From CAWAXW01 sp963786155 (GTDB lineage Bacteria > Actinomycetota > CADDZG01 > WHSQ01), in NCBI GenBank assembly GCA_963786155.1, contig CAWAXW010000006.1, positions 62,001 through 126,000 of the forward strand: DNA of 64,000 nucleotides, in the 5' to 3' direction. The position numbers and the translations under genes are program-made. Shown piece by piece: positions 26,163 through 35,189 of the stretch. Each line of letters starts with the position of its first letter. The first letter of the stretch is position 1. The notes under the pieces were generated by a model. That model did no database searches. It was not told where the DNA came from and saw nothing but the letters and a program-made list of their open reading frames with translations.

Positions 26163-28148
26163 TTAGGGGCCTAGCGTTGCCGTGCTTACTACTTTGCCGT
26201 CTCTTACGAAGGTGATTTGGACTTCGCGGTCTGCCGTGATGTCGAGTTCTGGAGAGTCGGAGAGTCCCACGCGACCCACGTCGATGGTGAGGGCTGCGAC
26301 GTTCGTTAGCTCTCCCGATAGCTTGTCGGTGAGTTGGCCTTCGCCGTAGGCGATGTCGATGCCGAACAACAGATGCGGTGACGGCCCATCGATGCCGACT
26401 GTGTTGATCGGAGTCGTGGCTCCTCGGCGGCGCTCGATCCCTTGACTCGTGAGGTTCGCGAAGCCGGTGACGTCGCCTTCGCCGGCCACGTCGACGTCCT
26501 TCAGCCAGTAAGCGCCTTCGAGATTCGCGCCTACTTCGTGTGCAAGGTCTTGGAGTTGATCGGCGATCACGGGGTCGCCTCCGGTCGCCCAAGTAGCGGG
26601 TCGCAGCTTGTAGGTGATCTCGGCGGGGTCCTCGACGCGGACCGGGTGTGACTCGAACCATGTGACCTCACGGCTCCACTCGTCCTGCACCGTGAAGCTC
26701 AGATGGTCGGCCACGGGGTGAAGCGCGAAGCGGTGCTCGTGCCCCAGCTCGGCTAGACGATCCGTTTGTCGTTTGATGCCCGCGACCGGAACGAGCTCGT
26801 CCTCCACTCCGTGCGTCACCCAGAAGGGGACGTGCAAGGTGTTCTCCAACTGCGGGTAGGTCCAGTCCGGGCTGTCCTCTCCACCGGGAGGTGGACCGGG
26901 GTATGGCCAGATCCCGTTGCCGGGAGGACCGACGATGCTGACTGCCGATGCGAACGCGTCCGGCATCATCGTCGTCAGTCGGTAGGTGCCGTAGCCGCCC
27001 ATCGAGTAGCCACCGACCCACACGCGATCGCGATCGATCTTGTAGTGATCGAGTGTGTCCGACCACACTTCGAGCGTGTCGACGAGTCCTTGGTCCTGGT
27101 ACCACCCATCGGGACCGCGTGCGAGCGGCGTAACGACGATCGTGTCAAGACCGTCGCCGAACTGCTCGTAGAAGGTCGCGTACGTGGGGCTTTTTCCGCC
27201 TCGGTATTGGTTGTGATGCACGGACAGGCTGTGCATGTTGAGGAAGAGCGGGCTGGGACTCTCTGCGTCGTGGTTCTCGGGAACCCAGATCGCGTAGGGC
27301 TGCCACCGGCCGCGGTACTGCGGGAAGTCCTCCGCTACTCCTTCACCGAGGTCTTGCCGGGATTCGAAGAGCCGAACCGAGTACCCCTCCGGCTGAGGCA
27401 CCGGGGTTGTCTCGTTCGAGCGCAGCGCGGCGACGTCGATCTCCTGCGCGAACGGGGCTAGGTCGCCGCTCGCCAATGCGGCGGATTGGGCGTCCTCGTT
27501 CCAGGGACCGCCGCGAGGCTCCAACTCCCGTGTGTTGAACGCCAGATCCAAAAGACGGTTGTCGGTAGGGCCTCCGGTGGTGAGCTCGTCGGGACTCATC
27601 TGGGCGTTGCCCGGCACGCCAGCGCGGAGCTCGCCGTTTCCGTCGTTCAGGCCCGCCCCGATATTCAGTTGAACCGATTCTCCATCGGCAGCGTCCGCGA
27701 TGGTGAACGTCACCGTGTTCGCGGCCACGTCGATGTCTGCGTTCTCGTTCGTGAACACTCCCGTGAAGTCACCCGCTGTTACCGAGATCGCGGGCGTCGC
27801 TGCCTCGGTGATCGTCTGCAAGAGAACCCGAGCCTCGAGATCGTTCCCGTGCGCCCTCACTCGAACCTCGACGATGTCGGCCGCGTTGTCGGCGAAAGCT
27901 TCGCCGTCGGGATAGCGGGCGTCGCCCACGGTGCCGGCCAGCGACACCACGTTGGGTTGACCCCAGGCTCCCGTGTCGGCGCCGTAGTCGTCGTAGACGA
28001 AGTCGGTGTAGATCCACTCGCCGTGGTCCATCCGCGCGGTCCCCGATATCAAGGTCGGGCGGCCCTTCCATGGCGCGTCGGCACGGGCCGGCGTGAGTGG
28101 CAGGCAACCGGCGAGCAGAACCACGATGGTTAGAAGGATCCGTCGCAT
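26163..28148 (-). CDS. Secreted esterase/peptidase-like alpha/beta hydrolase with N-terminal beta domain
   Basis: 661 aa from ATG 28148 (MRRILLTIVVLLAGCLPLTPARA, a lipoprotein-like or Sec signal peptide; the Cys in LAGC could be a lipobox). Residues ~35-200 form a beta domain (WIYTDFVYDDYGADTGAW) resembling carbohydrate-binding-like modules. The hydrolase core follows with WVPENHDAESPSPLFL, the nucleophile elbow GGYSMGGYGT, and a His candidate in HPVADHLSF. The C-terminal ~130 residues are a further beta-rich region. Resembles PHB-depolymerase/feruloyl-esterase-like enzymes; substrate unknown. Upstream frame extension is not used because the signal peptide fixes the start. Confidence 0.82.
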   Translation of the reverse strand: MRRILLTIVVLLAGCLPLTPARADAPWKGRPTLISGTARMDHGEWIYTDFVYDDYGADTGAWGQPNVVSLAGTVGDARYPDGEAFADNAADIVEVRVRAHGNDLEARVLLQTITEAATPAISVTAGDFTGVFTNENADIDVAANTVTFTIADAADGESVQLNIGAGLNDGNGELRAGVPGNAQMSPDELTTGGPTDNRLLDLAFNTRELEPRGGPWNEDAQSAALASGDLAPFAQEIDVAALRSNETTPVPQPEGYSVRLFESRQDLGEGVAEDFPQYRGRWQPYAIWVPENHDAESPSPLFLNMHSLSVHHNQYRGGKSPTYATFYEQFGDGLDTIVVTPLARGPDGWYQDQGLVDTLEVWSDTLDHYKIDRDRVWVGGYSMGGYGTYRLTTMMPDAFASAVSIVGPPGNGIWPYPGPPPGGEDSPDWTYPQLENTLHVPFWVTHGVEDELVPVAGIKRQTDRLAELGHEHRFALHPVADHLSFTVQDEWSREVTWFESHPVRVEDPAEITYKLRPATWATGGDPVIADQLQDLAHEVGANLEGAYWLKDVDVAGEGDVTGFANLTSQGIERRRGATTPINTVGIDGPSPHLLFGIDIAYGEGQLTDKLSGELTNVAALTIDVGRVGLSDSPELDITADREVQITFVRDGKVVSTATLGP

Positions 28149-28227
28149 AGGGCCAATACTTCGTTGAGGAGGCGGCGAAACCCTTTCCCCGAACCTAGGT
28201 ATCCCCGCTCCCGGTAGGTTTACCGCT

Positions 28228-29040
28228 ATGGCGGAGCGCGGCTCGTTCGAGGACCCGCATAAGGGGAATCCGGTCGAGCTCCGCACGGTCCCGGTCAAGG
28301 AGCTCGAGGTCGTCGAGCACCAGCGCAAGGCCCGTCCCGCCCACGTCAAGAACCTCGTCGCGTCCATCGAGCGGATCGGTTTCATCGTCCCTCTCGTCGC
28401 CGTAGCGCGAACGAAGGACGGCTCCGAGGTTCTTGTTGTCATCGATGGACAGCATCGGTTGCAGGCGGCCCTAGAGCTCGGCCTCGAGGAGCTCCCGGTC
28501 TTCGTCGTGCCCGAGCACCTCGCTCAACGGATGATGAACCTCAACGTCGAGAAGGATCTCAACATCCGCGAGAAGGCCGCCGTGTCTCTCGGCGTCTACC
28601 GAGCTTTCATCGACTCCACGCCGGAGATGCCCGAGAACGATCCGGAGGTCATCGATTCGATCGAGGTCGCCTACTACGTCACGCTGGGTCTGGCCTACGA
28701 GGGCCCGGGCAGGCTCGCGGGAAGCGCGTTCGAGCCGCTCCTGAAGAAGGCCGACTTCTTCCTCGAGGACCGTTCCATCTCCGCTGCTCTCGAGGTCCGG
28801 GAGGGCAGAGCGGCCAAGTTCCTCGAGGCGAATCGCCTGGTCAAGGAGGTCATCGAGCAGGCGAAAGAGATGGGCATCTTCCACCAGTACTTCCAGTACC
28901 AGCTCATGTCCCACATCGACCCCTACAAGCGGAAGCGGGGCCCCCTCGCCTTCGACGACGTCTTCGACAAGGCCATCGCCAAGCTAACCAAGCTGAACGA
29001 CGAGCCGGACGGCCTCCACAAGATCTCCGGCGGGGGCTGA
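28228..29040 (+). CDS. ParB/Srx-fold nuclease-like domain protein
   Basis: 270 aa. The N-terminal ~110 residues match the ParB N-domain: VELRTVPVKELEVVEHQRKA, HVKNLVASIERIGFIVPLVA and the nucleotide-binding IDGQHRLQAALELG. No clear helix-turn-helix of a chromosome ParB follows; the rest is helical and Lys/Glu-rich (RGPLAFDDVFDKAIAKLTKL). There is no parA neighbour, so it is unlikely to be the segregation protein. ATG 28228, 80 bases from the divergent esterase gene. The role is unknown. Confidence 0.8.
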   Translation: MAERGSFEDPHKGNPVELRTVPVKELEVVEHQRKARPAHVKNLVASIERIGFIVPLVAVARTKDGSEVLVVIDGQHRLQAALELGLEELPVFVVPEHLAQRMMNLNVEKDLNIREKAAVSLGVYRAFIDSTPEMPENDPEVIDSIEVAYYVTLGLAYEGPGRLAGSAFEPLLKKADFFLEDRSISAALEVREGRAAKFLEANRLVKEVIEQAKEMGIFHQYFQYQLMSHIDPYKRKRGPLAFDDVFDKAIAKLTKLNDEPDGLHKISGGG

Positions 29041-29097
29041 GCACTAACCAGGCAATTAGAGGGCAATTCAGGAAAAATTCACCTCAATACAAGCAGG

Positions 29098-29120
29098 ATT
29101 CGGCCGGGGCCCGGCCGAAT
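29098..29120 (+). terminator. Hairpin terminator after the ParB-like gene
   Basis: Ten-bp arms ATTCGGCCGG/CCGGCCGAAT with a three-base loop, followed by TTT. 58 bases after the stop at 29040. Confidence 0.8.
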
Positions 29121-29174
29121 TTCCCTCCTGAAGCCGTGCGCGGGCACGGCCATGAGCATCAGGAGGGATAGGTC

Positions 29175-29771
29175 TTGCGATCCTTGCGACTACTACTTGC
29201 ACTCGCCCTCGTCACGGGCGCCTTTGCGTCGGTTGCCTCCGCACGTGGGGGGGACAACCCGAAGGAGGTTCGAGGCAGCTCCACCCAAGAGTGTGACGAC
29301 GCTAACCCCGTCATCGGCAACGTCGGTGACATCACCTACGCAGGCCCGCTCGAGATGTGGCCGCCGAACCACAAATACGACCAGGGCACGCTGACCGCTA
29401 CCGCGAATGACCCGGCGGACACGGTCAACATCGTCTTCACGGCCACGCACGACCAGTTCGTGACCGACGCCGAGTCCGGCGAAGTCACCGAGATGAACGG
29501 GTCGGGCAACACCACCGACGACATCACCCCGGCCGCCGGTGACGTCACCGGCACCGGCACCGTGTCGCAGGTCTTCGACATCCGCTCAGAGCGCTCCGGG
29601 CGTTCGTTCGACGGTCGCACGTACTCGATCGACGGCACCGTGACCTTCACGGACGACCTGGCAGCCGACGGTTCAGCCTCGCCGCTCGGTACCAGCTGCG
29701 ATTTCCTCTTCACGATCACCGTTCCGCACGACCAGGGCCACGGAAACGACGACGGTGGCCGCCGCCACTAG
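29175..29771 (+). CDS. Secreted protein with MWPPNHK motif
   Basis: 198 aa. TTG start at 29175, preceded by AGGAGGGA at good spacing. Signal peptide LRLLLALALVTGAFASVASA. One beta-sandwich-like domain with the phrase PLEMWPPNHKYDQGTLTA, a motif seen in many secreted bacterial proteins near HYR/Ig-like modules. Two Cys (QECDDA, TSCDFLF) may bond. The C-terminus is His/Gly/Asp-rich (HDQGHGNDDGGRRH), a possible metal-binding tail. Preceded by a small hairpin (GCCGTGC/GCACGGC) at 29133-29150. Function unknown. Confidence 0.78.
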   Translation: MRSLRLLLALALVTGAFASVASARGGDNPKEVRGSSTQECDDANPVIGNVGDITYAGPLEMWPPNHKYDQGTLTATANDPADTVNIVFTATHDQFVTDAESGEVTEMNGSGNTTDDITPAAGDVTGTGTVSQVFDIRSERSGRSFDGRTYSIDGTVTFTDDLAADGSASPLGTSCDFLFTITVPHDQGHGNDDGGRRH

Positions 29772-29791
29772 AACCTAGAAGTACCCGAAGT

Positions 29792-29827
29792 ACGAAAGGG
29801 CCCGGCGGTTCTCCGCCGGGCCCTTTC
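29792..29827 (+). terminator. Strong 16-bp hairpin terminator
   Basis: Perfect 16-bp arms (CGAAAGGGCCCGGCGG and its complement) with loop TTCT. The 3' arm ends in CCCTTTCG. Located 21 bases after the stop at 29771. Confidence 0.92.
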
Positions 29828-29904
29828 GCGTCCCGACCCCCCACTTGACGCCCCGGCTCAGGGGAGTAGAACGGTTGGGTATCCGGCTACGGGAGGAGGA
29901 GGAC

Positions 29905-30513
29905 ATGTTCGTACAGGTCATCCAGGGGCGAGCGACCGATCCTGCAGGGCTCAAGAAGCAGTGGGAGCGGTGGGACCAGGAGATCAAGCCGTCGTCGGTG
30001 GGCTACCTCGGGAGCACCGCAGGAGTGACGCCCGACGGCGAGTTCATCGTCATCGCCCGATTCGAGAGCGCAGAGGCCGCCAAGACCAACAGCGACCGCC
30101 CCGAGCAAAGCGCATGGTGGGAGGAGACCTCGCAGTACATCGCCGACCCGCTGTTCCACGACTGCACCGAGGTGGACCTGACGGAGGGCGGGGGCTCCGA
30201 CGATGCGGGCTTCGTGCAGGTGATCCAGGGCAAGGTGAAGGACGTCGAGCGGGCCCGGAAGTTCGAGGCAGAGATGGGCGATCGCATGAAGGACGTGCGC
30301 CCCGACGTCGTCGGGAGCGTCGTCGCGTGGCACCCCGAGAACGGCCGCTTCACGAACTCGATCTACTTCACCTCCGAGGCCGAGGCGCGGGCCAAGGAGA
30401 AGGAGATGGAGTCGAGCGAGGGCTTCAAGGAGATGATGGCCGAGATGCAAGCGAACTCCGACGGCGAGCCGAAGTTCCTCGACCTCTCCGACCCCTGGTA
30501 CTCCACTAAATAG
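29905..30513 (+). CDS. Tandem dimeric alpha/beta-barrel protein (antibiotic-monooxygenase-like fold)
   Basis: 202 aa made of two copies of one ~95-aa domain: FVQVIQGRATDPAGLKKQWE..GEFIVIARFESAEAAK and FVQVIQGKVKDVERARKFEA..GRFTNSIYFTSEAEARAK. The fold resembles ABM-type ferredoxin-like barrels. No catalytic assignment is possible. ATG 29905 follows GGAGGAGGA; an upstream in-frame extension lacks domain sequence. Confidence 0.8.
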   Translation: MFVQVIQGRATDPAGLKKQWERWDQEIKPSSVGYLGSTAGVTPDGEFIVIARFESAEAAKTNSDRPEQSAWWEETSQYIADPLFHDCTEVDLTEGGGSDDAGFVQVIQGKVKDVERARKFEAEMGDRMKDVRPDVVGSVVAWHPENGRFTNSIYFTSEAEARAKEKEMESSEGFKEMMAEMQANSDGEPKFLDLSDPWYSTK

Positions 30514-30599
30514 CCACGATTAGTCGGCCCCCCGGCGCATTGGAGGAAAGGGGGGCATAACGCCGAAGTTATCGAGACCTAGGCAATCTGGAGGTCTCG

Positions 30600-31541
30600 A
30601 TGACGCACGGCCCAATACCTACGCCCTCGATGAGCCGCCGCCGCTTCCTCGGCGTCGCGGCCGGCACCGCCGCGCTTGCGGCTGCCAATCCTTTTGGCAA
30701 GACCGCTTGGGCCAAGTCCTGCACCGCCACGATCCCGGCCGGAGCGATCGGGATCCAGCTCTTCACCTGCACCGGACTGAGCTACGCGAGCATCGACGCG
30801 ACCCTCACCTCGCTTGCCCAGATCGGCTACAAGATCGTCGAGCATGCGGGCTACGGCAGTGCGATGGATGCGAAGACTTTCAAGTCCGCGCTCGACAATG
30901 CCGGGCTCCGTTGCACTTCCGGCCACACCGGCATCCCCGTGCCCTTCGACGCCAAGGCGTGGCGGACGATCGTCGAGGACGCCCTCGTCGTGGGCCAGAA
31001 GTACATCGTCGGGCCCAGCGCCAGCGCCGGCACCGCAGCGGAGTGGGCCGCTCTCGCCGACTCGATGAACAAAGGCGGAGCGATCGCTCGCAAGGAAGGG
31101 ATCCAGAGCGTCGGGTTCCACTGCCACACCTCGGAGTGGCATCCGACCTCCGACGACCCCAAGGTCCGCCCGATCGAGATCCTGATGGAGCGCTGTGACC
31201 CGAGCTTCACCCACATCCAGATGGATATCGGCTGGTGCTACGCGGCGAGCGATCCCGTCAAAGAGCTCAGGAATTTCCCGGGCCGCTTCAAGCAACTCCA
31301 CGTCAAGGACATGCGCAAGTCGCCGGCTACGTTGCCGGTGCCCGTCGTCGGAGAGGGTGCGCCCGTGCAACCGGGTCTGGGAGAGGTTGACTTCGCAGCC
31401 GTTTTCGCCGCTGCCAAGGAGACGCGCCAGCCCGTCAAGGAGTTCATCGTGGAATCCGACACGTCGATCGTTACGTGCGTCGACACGGCCAAGCTCGGCT
31501 ACGACCTGCTCAGCAACATGGAGTACAGCTACAAGTGTTGA
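30600..31541 (+). CDS. Tat-exported sugar phosphate isomerase/epimerase-like protein
   Basis: 313 aa. The Tat signal SRRRFLGVAAGTAALAAA lies at residues 11-30. A xylose-isomerase-like TIM barrel follows: GIQLFTCTGLSYASIDATL, KIVEHAGYG, LRCTSGHTGIP, VGFHCHTSEW, HIQMDIGWCYA, LHVKDMR, EFIVESDTS. The expected metal-binding Glu/His/Asp set appears present (for example the Asp in QMDIGW and the His in FKQLHVKD). It overlaps the start of the next gene by seven bases, so they are coupled. ATG follows GGAGG. Substrate unknown. Confidence 0.85.
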   Translation: MTHGPIPTPSMSRRRFLGVAAGTAALAAANPFGKTAWAKSCTATIPAGAIGIQLFTCTGLSYASIDATLTSLAQIGYKIVEHAGYGSAMDAKTFKSALDNAGLRCTSGHTGIPVPFDAKAWRTIVEDALVVGQKYIVGPSASAGTAAEWAALADSMNKGGAIARKEGIQSVGFHCHTSEWHPTSDDPKVRPIEILMERCDPSFTHIQMDIGWCYAASDPVKELRNFPGRFKQLHVKDMRKSPATLPVPVVGEGAPVQPGLGEVDFAAVFAAAKETRQPVKEFIVESDTSIVTCVDTAKLGYDLLSNMEYSYKC

Positions 31542-32863
31542 GACTCCGTACCTCGGTCCTTGCCGCGCTAACGTCCGCCCTTGTCGCGGCTTCACTCATC
31601 GCGCCCGCATACGCGGCGGGCAGGTCCCCGGTTCAGGTCCGGACGGCTCGCCCGCGCGTCGTAGTCGCGGTGATCGACAGCGGCATGAATCCGTACCACG
31701 AGTACTTCCATGCCGGGGGACCTCTCTACAAGGACTCGGCGCCGACGAGTGTGACTCCCGCCGTCCTCAAGGAATTCGGGATCGATCGCGATCACATCAT
31801 CCCGGTCACACGCACGGGCAAGTTCGAAGAGGATTTCGCGAAGGACAAGAAGTCATTCGAAGGCATCAAGAAAGGCGAGCCTTACTGGTTCGAAGGAACC
31901 AACGTCATCGGGATCTCCTTCGAGGATGGCAATCATCTCAGGCCCGACGGCACCGCAAGCACGCACGGCATCGGCACCGCGGCCGCGGTATTGACCGCGA
32001 ATCCCGAAGCGATCGTCGTTGCCGTCGAGGGGATCAATGCCTCGTCCGAAGAATGGGCTTTCACCTATCCCGCGGTCGACATCATCACGACCAGCTATGG
32101 CCCCATCACCAGCGCGCCGACGTTGAACCATCTGTCCTCCAGCTACACCGGGGTCGTCGGGAACGGGAAAGTCCACTTCGGCGCCTCGGCGAACGATCCC
32201 ACCTGGTCATCGCTCGACGAGACTTCCGGTCCCTGGTGGAGCATCGGCATTGCCGGCTTCGAGGAAGGGTCGGCGAACGGGCGACAGGTCTCCTCGGGCC
32301 AAGTGCCGGATTTCGTCGGCGACTTCACCCAAGAGCTTCCCTACTGCCGGAGCTGCGAGGAAGGCCTGAGAGAGGTGAGCGGCACGAGTTTCGCCACTCC
32401 GCGTAGCGCCGGCACCTTCTCGCAGATCCTTCTGATCGCCCGCCGAGCCGCCGGACACAGCGGAGGGATATCGGGCGCGGGCACCAAGACCCCCAAGCTT
32501 GTTACCGGTAGGTATTCCTTCACGAACTGGAGCATGCGCAGAGCACTCGAGGAATCTGCGTATTACCCCGGCGTCGACGACTACATGAGCGAAGGCAGCA
32601 CCGATCCCACTGCGCTGCCGGTCGTCGACCAGGCGCCGTGGGTGCAGACCGGATGGGGCTTGATCTCGCCGAAGAGACAGTACGAGGTCGTCACCGAAAC
32701 GCTGGCTCATCTCGGGATAGGGGCTAAGCCCAAGAGGTCAAAACCTCAGGAGGCCTGTGACTTCATGACGGCGAACATGGAGGCCCGCCGCACCTACTGG
32801 GATCAGATCGCCGTACTGGGCCAGAGCTTCGGCAACACCGAAGACCCCTACATCTACTGCTGA
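31535..32863 (+). CDS. Secreted S8-family (subtilisin-like) serine peptidase
   Basis: About 442 aa. Start GTG 31535 or TTG 31538 overlaps the isomerase stop. Signal peptide SVLAALTSALVAASLIAPAYA. Catalytic triad: Asp in VAVIDSGMNPYH, His in TASTHGIGTAAAVL, Ser in VSGTSFATPRSAG. A long insert between Asp and His holds FEEDFAKDKKSFEGIKKGEP. The C-terminal Cys pair (QEACDF, PYIYC) and CRSC motif suggest disulfides. Translation coupling with a Tat-exported barrel protein suggests a joint extracellular task, not defined here. Confidence 0.9.
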   Translation: MLRLRTSVLAALTSALVAASLIAPAYAAGRSPVQVRTARPRVVVAVIDSGMNPYHEYFHAGGPLYKDSAPTSVTPAVLKEFGIDRDHIIPVTRTGKFEEDFAKDKKSFEGIKKGEPYWFEGTNVIGISFEDGNHLRPDGTASTHGIGTAAAVLTANPEAIVVAVEGINASSEEWAFTYPAVDIITTSYGPITSAPTLNHLSSSYTGVVGNGKVHFGASANDPTWSSLDETSGPWWSIGIAGFEEGSANGRQVSSGQVPDFVGDFTQELPYCRSCEEGLREVSGTSFATPRSAGTFSQILLIARRAAGHSGGISGAGTKTPKLVTGRYSFTNWSMRRALEESAYYPGVDDYMSEGSTDPTALPVVDQAPWVQTGWGLISPKRQYEVVTETLAHLGIGAKPKRSKPQEACDFMTANMEARRTYWDQIAVLGQSFGNTEDPYIYC

Positions 32864-32868
32864 GTCCT

Positions 32869-35136
32869 CTATTTCTCCCAGATCATCACTCCGAAGAGGT
32901 TCGAGAAGTCATCGGTCCATAGAGGGGCGTCGTAAGTACCGACCTGCGTCCAGGCCCCTATCTGCATCGCCTCCGGCCTCTGAGCCTGTTTCGTCACCAC
33001 CATCCAGCGAGAGGGCAGCTTCCCGGCGCGCTCTTCGTTCCCGCTTAGAAGGAACGGCTCGTCCCAATGGTGCGCGGTGTAGCCATCGGCTGCGGCGACG
33101 TTGCCCAGGACGGGCTCGAGATTCAGGTAGTTGTTCGTGATGTTGAAGAGCATGACCCCGTCTTCTGCCAACTTGGTCCCGTACAAGGCCAGCGCTTCTT
33201 TGGTCACCAGGTGCATGGGGATGGCGTCCGAGCTGAAGGCGTCGAAAACGAGTAGATCGAACTTCCCCTGCGGCTCCCTTGCGATCGATCGTCGGCCATC
33301 ACCCATGACGAGCTCGTAATCGTCGATGCATTCGCTCAAGAAGGTGAAGTAGGTCGGATCCTGAGCGATGCGTGCCATCAGGGGATCGATCTCATAGAAA
33401 GTCCAGTCCTGCGTAGGTTTGGAAAACGCGGCCATCGTCCCGGCCCCCAGACCCACGACGCCGACGGTCGCGTCGGGATTTCCTTCCGAGTATGCGGTCA
33501 GGAACGCTCCCCCAGGCCCTGTCGGGAAGTAATAGGAGATGGGGATGCACTGACTGTCCTCCGTCAGGATCTGACGGCCGTGGATCGTCGTTCCGTGCGC
33601 GACCATATGAACGACGTCATCCGGGCCTCCCGCGATCACTTTCACGCTGCCGAAGAAGTTGCGATCGAGGAAGATCAGGTCGATCCGATCTCCGCGCGTG
33701 CTCACGACGACCGTCGCGAACAACGTCAAGGTCGCCGCGAACAGCTTCGGCCAACGTCCGGCAAGCAGCAGCAGTATGAGAGCCGGGATGCCGACCACCG
33801 CTGCTTCCAGAAGCACGCCGGGGTTCTGTTCGCCGACATCCAGTCCCAGGATCACGAATAGAGGAAGGAGCGAGAGGGCCACTGGCGCAGCGCGCCACTT
33901 GAGCCGATCGGCGCGACTTACCTCTGTCTGGGACTGCACGCGGAAGAAGCAGGCGAGCACGATGGCGATGTGGAACTCGTACGGCAGGTCGAACAGGATC
34001 GGCGCCACCAAGGCGTTGAAGACGCCTCCCAGCGCTCCGCCCAACGCAACGATCAGGAAGTACTCCGTGAGCTTCTCCGTCGCCGGCCTGTCGGCTGCGA
34101 GCCTCCCGTGACACACAACGGCCGCTGCGAAGAACAGCATCAGGACGAGCGTCACGAGCGCGAACAGCGGCTGCCGTTTGTCGATCGCATAGACGAGGAA
34201 GTAGGACAGCGCCAAGATCGGCAGCGCCACGTTGGCGGCGCGCTCGACGTTGTGGCGCTTGCCGAACACCACGATGAACGAGACCAGATACAGCGACAGA
34301 GGAAGGACCCACAGGAGCGGGACCGCGACCAGGTCCGTCGTGATTACCGATGTCGACCCCAGCAGCAGGCTCGAAGGAAGGAACGCGAGAGCCAGCCAGC
34401 GCAACCTGCGCTTCCAGGTAACCGTCCCGAGGCGCGGCTCCGGTTCCTCGTCCTCCTCTTGGTCGGGCAGCGCGTCTTCGGCGCTTCGACGCGCGCTCCT
34501 GAGGAATGCGACCCCGCAACCGATCAGGAGTGCGGCGTAGGCCGCATACGCCAGCGACCAGGACGAGAACTGACGAGTGAGATCGATAGATGGCTCGACG
34601 AGGATCGGATAGGAGAGAAGGCCGACGAGACTCCCGAGATTGCTGGCGGCATACAAGAAGTAGGGATCGCGCGACGACCGATGGCCCGTCGCGGAGAACC
34701 ACGCTTGCAGCAGGGGAGAGGTCGCCGCCAGAGTGAAGAAGGGGAGGCCGATCGCAACTCCCATCGCGACGAAGAGCCATCCCGATGGATCGCCCAGGAC
34801 CGGGGGCAGCCAATCGTCTGGAAGCCCGATCGGAAGCGTTAGCAACGCCAGGACGATCGGGATGCAGACGACCACCAGTTGCAATCCTCGGCGACGCCGC
34901 CCCAGGACGACGAGGTGAGCGAAGGCGTAGCCGGCCAGCAGCGTGACCTGGAAGAAGAGCATGGACGTGACCCAAACCTGTGGCGTCCCCCCCAAACGCG
35001 GCGCGATCTGTTTGGCGATCATGGGTTCCACCTGGAAGAGCAGGAAGGCGCCGAGGAAGGTCGCCGCGATGAAGACCCACAGCCGGCCGGGGCTTGCGTT
35101 CTCGTTCACATCGGCATGATGACGCCCTTCGCACAA
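32869..35136 (-). CDS. Membrane protein fused to a spermidine-synthase-like methyltransferase-fold domain
   Basis: About 755 aa. The N-terminal ~480 residues hold roughly a dozen membrane helices beginning with FIAATFLGAFLLFQVEPMIA, the signature of the fused MFS/spermidine synthase family. The C-terminal ~250 residues have a Rossmann fold: VVGLGAGTMAAF, then YEIDPLMARIA, VMGDGRRSIA and FDLLVFDAFSSDAIPMHLVT. The product is unproven; many members lack real polyamine synthase activity. GTG within the first codons (VNENASP) is an alternative start. Confidence 0.85.
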   Translation of the reverse strand: MCEGRHHADVNENASPGRLWVFIAATFLGAFLLFQVEPMIAKQIAPRLGGTPQVWVTSMLFFQVTLLAGYAFAHLVVLGRRRRGLQLVVVCIPIVLALLTLPIGLPDDWLPPVLGDPSGWLFVAMGVAIGLPFFTLAATSPLLQAWFSATGHRSSRDPYFLYAASNLGSLVGLLSYPILVEPSIDLTRQFSSWSLAYAAYAALLIGCGVAFLRSARRSAEDALPDQEEDEEPEPRLGTVTWKRRLRWLALAFLPSSLLLGSTSVITTDLVAVPLLWVLPLSLYLVSFIVVFGKRHNVERAANVALPILALSYFLVYAIDKRQPLFALVTLVLMLFFAAAVVCHGRLAADRPATEKLTEYFLIVALGGALGGVFNALVAPILFDLPYEFHIAIVLACFFRVQSQTEVSRADRLKWRAAPVALSLLPLFVILGLDVGEQNPGVLLEAAVVGIPALILLLLAGRWPKLFAATLTLFATVVVSTRGDRIDLIFLDRNFFGSVKVIAGGPDDVVHMVAHGTTIHGRQILTEDSQCIPISYYFPTGPGGAFLTAYSEGNPDATVGVVGLGAGTMAAFSKPTQDWTFYEIDPLMARIAQDPTYFTFLSECIDDYELVMGDGRRSIAREPQGKFDLLVFDAFSSDAIPMHLVTKEALALYGTKLAEDGVMLFNITNNYLNLEPVLGNVAAADGYTAHHWDEPFLLSGNEERAGKLPSRWMVVTKQAQRPEAMQIGAWTQVGTYDAPLWTDDFSNLFGVMIWEK

Positions 35137-35141
35137 GAAAA

Positions 35142-35165
35142 GGGGGCGGCCCGAAGGCCGCCCCC
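35142..35165 (-). terminator. Hairpin terminator with CGAA loop, second copy
   Basis: Ten-bp arms GGGGGCGGCC/GGCCGCCCCC with loop CGAA, 25 bases beyond the stop of the LPFTG gene (minus strand), followed by TTTT on that strand. Core identical to the terminator at 21421-21442. Confidence 0.85.
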
Positions 35166-35189
35166 CTGAAGAACCTATCTAGTTCCCTG

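Noticed and set aside
29133..29150. Riboswitch before the 29175 gene
   Set aside because: Only a seven-bp hairpin is visible; no conserved riboswitch core was recognised.
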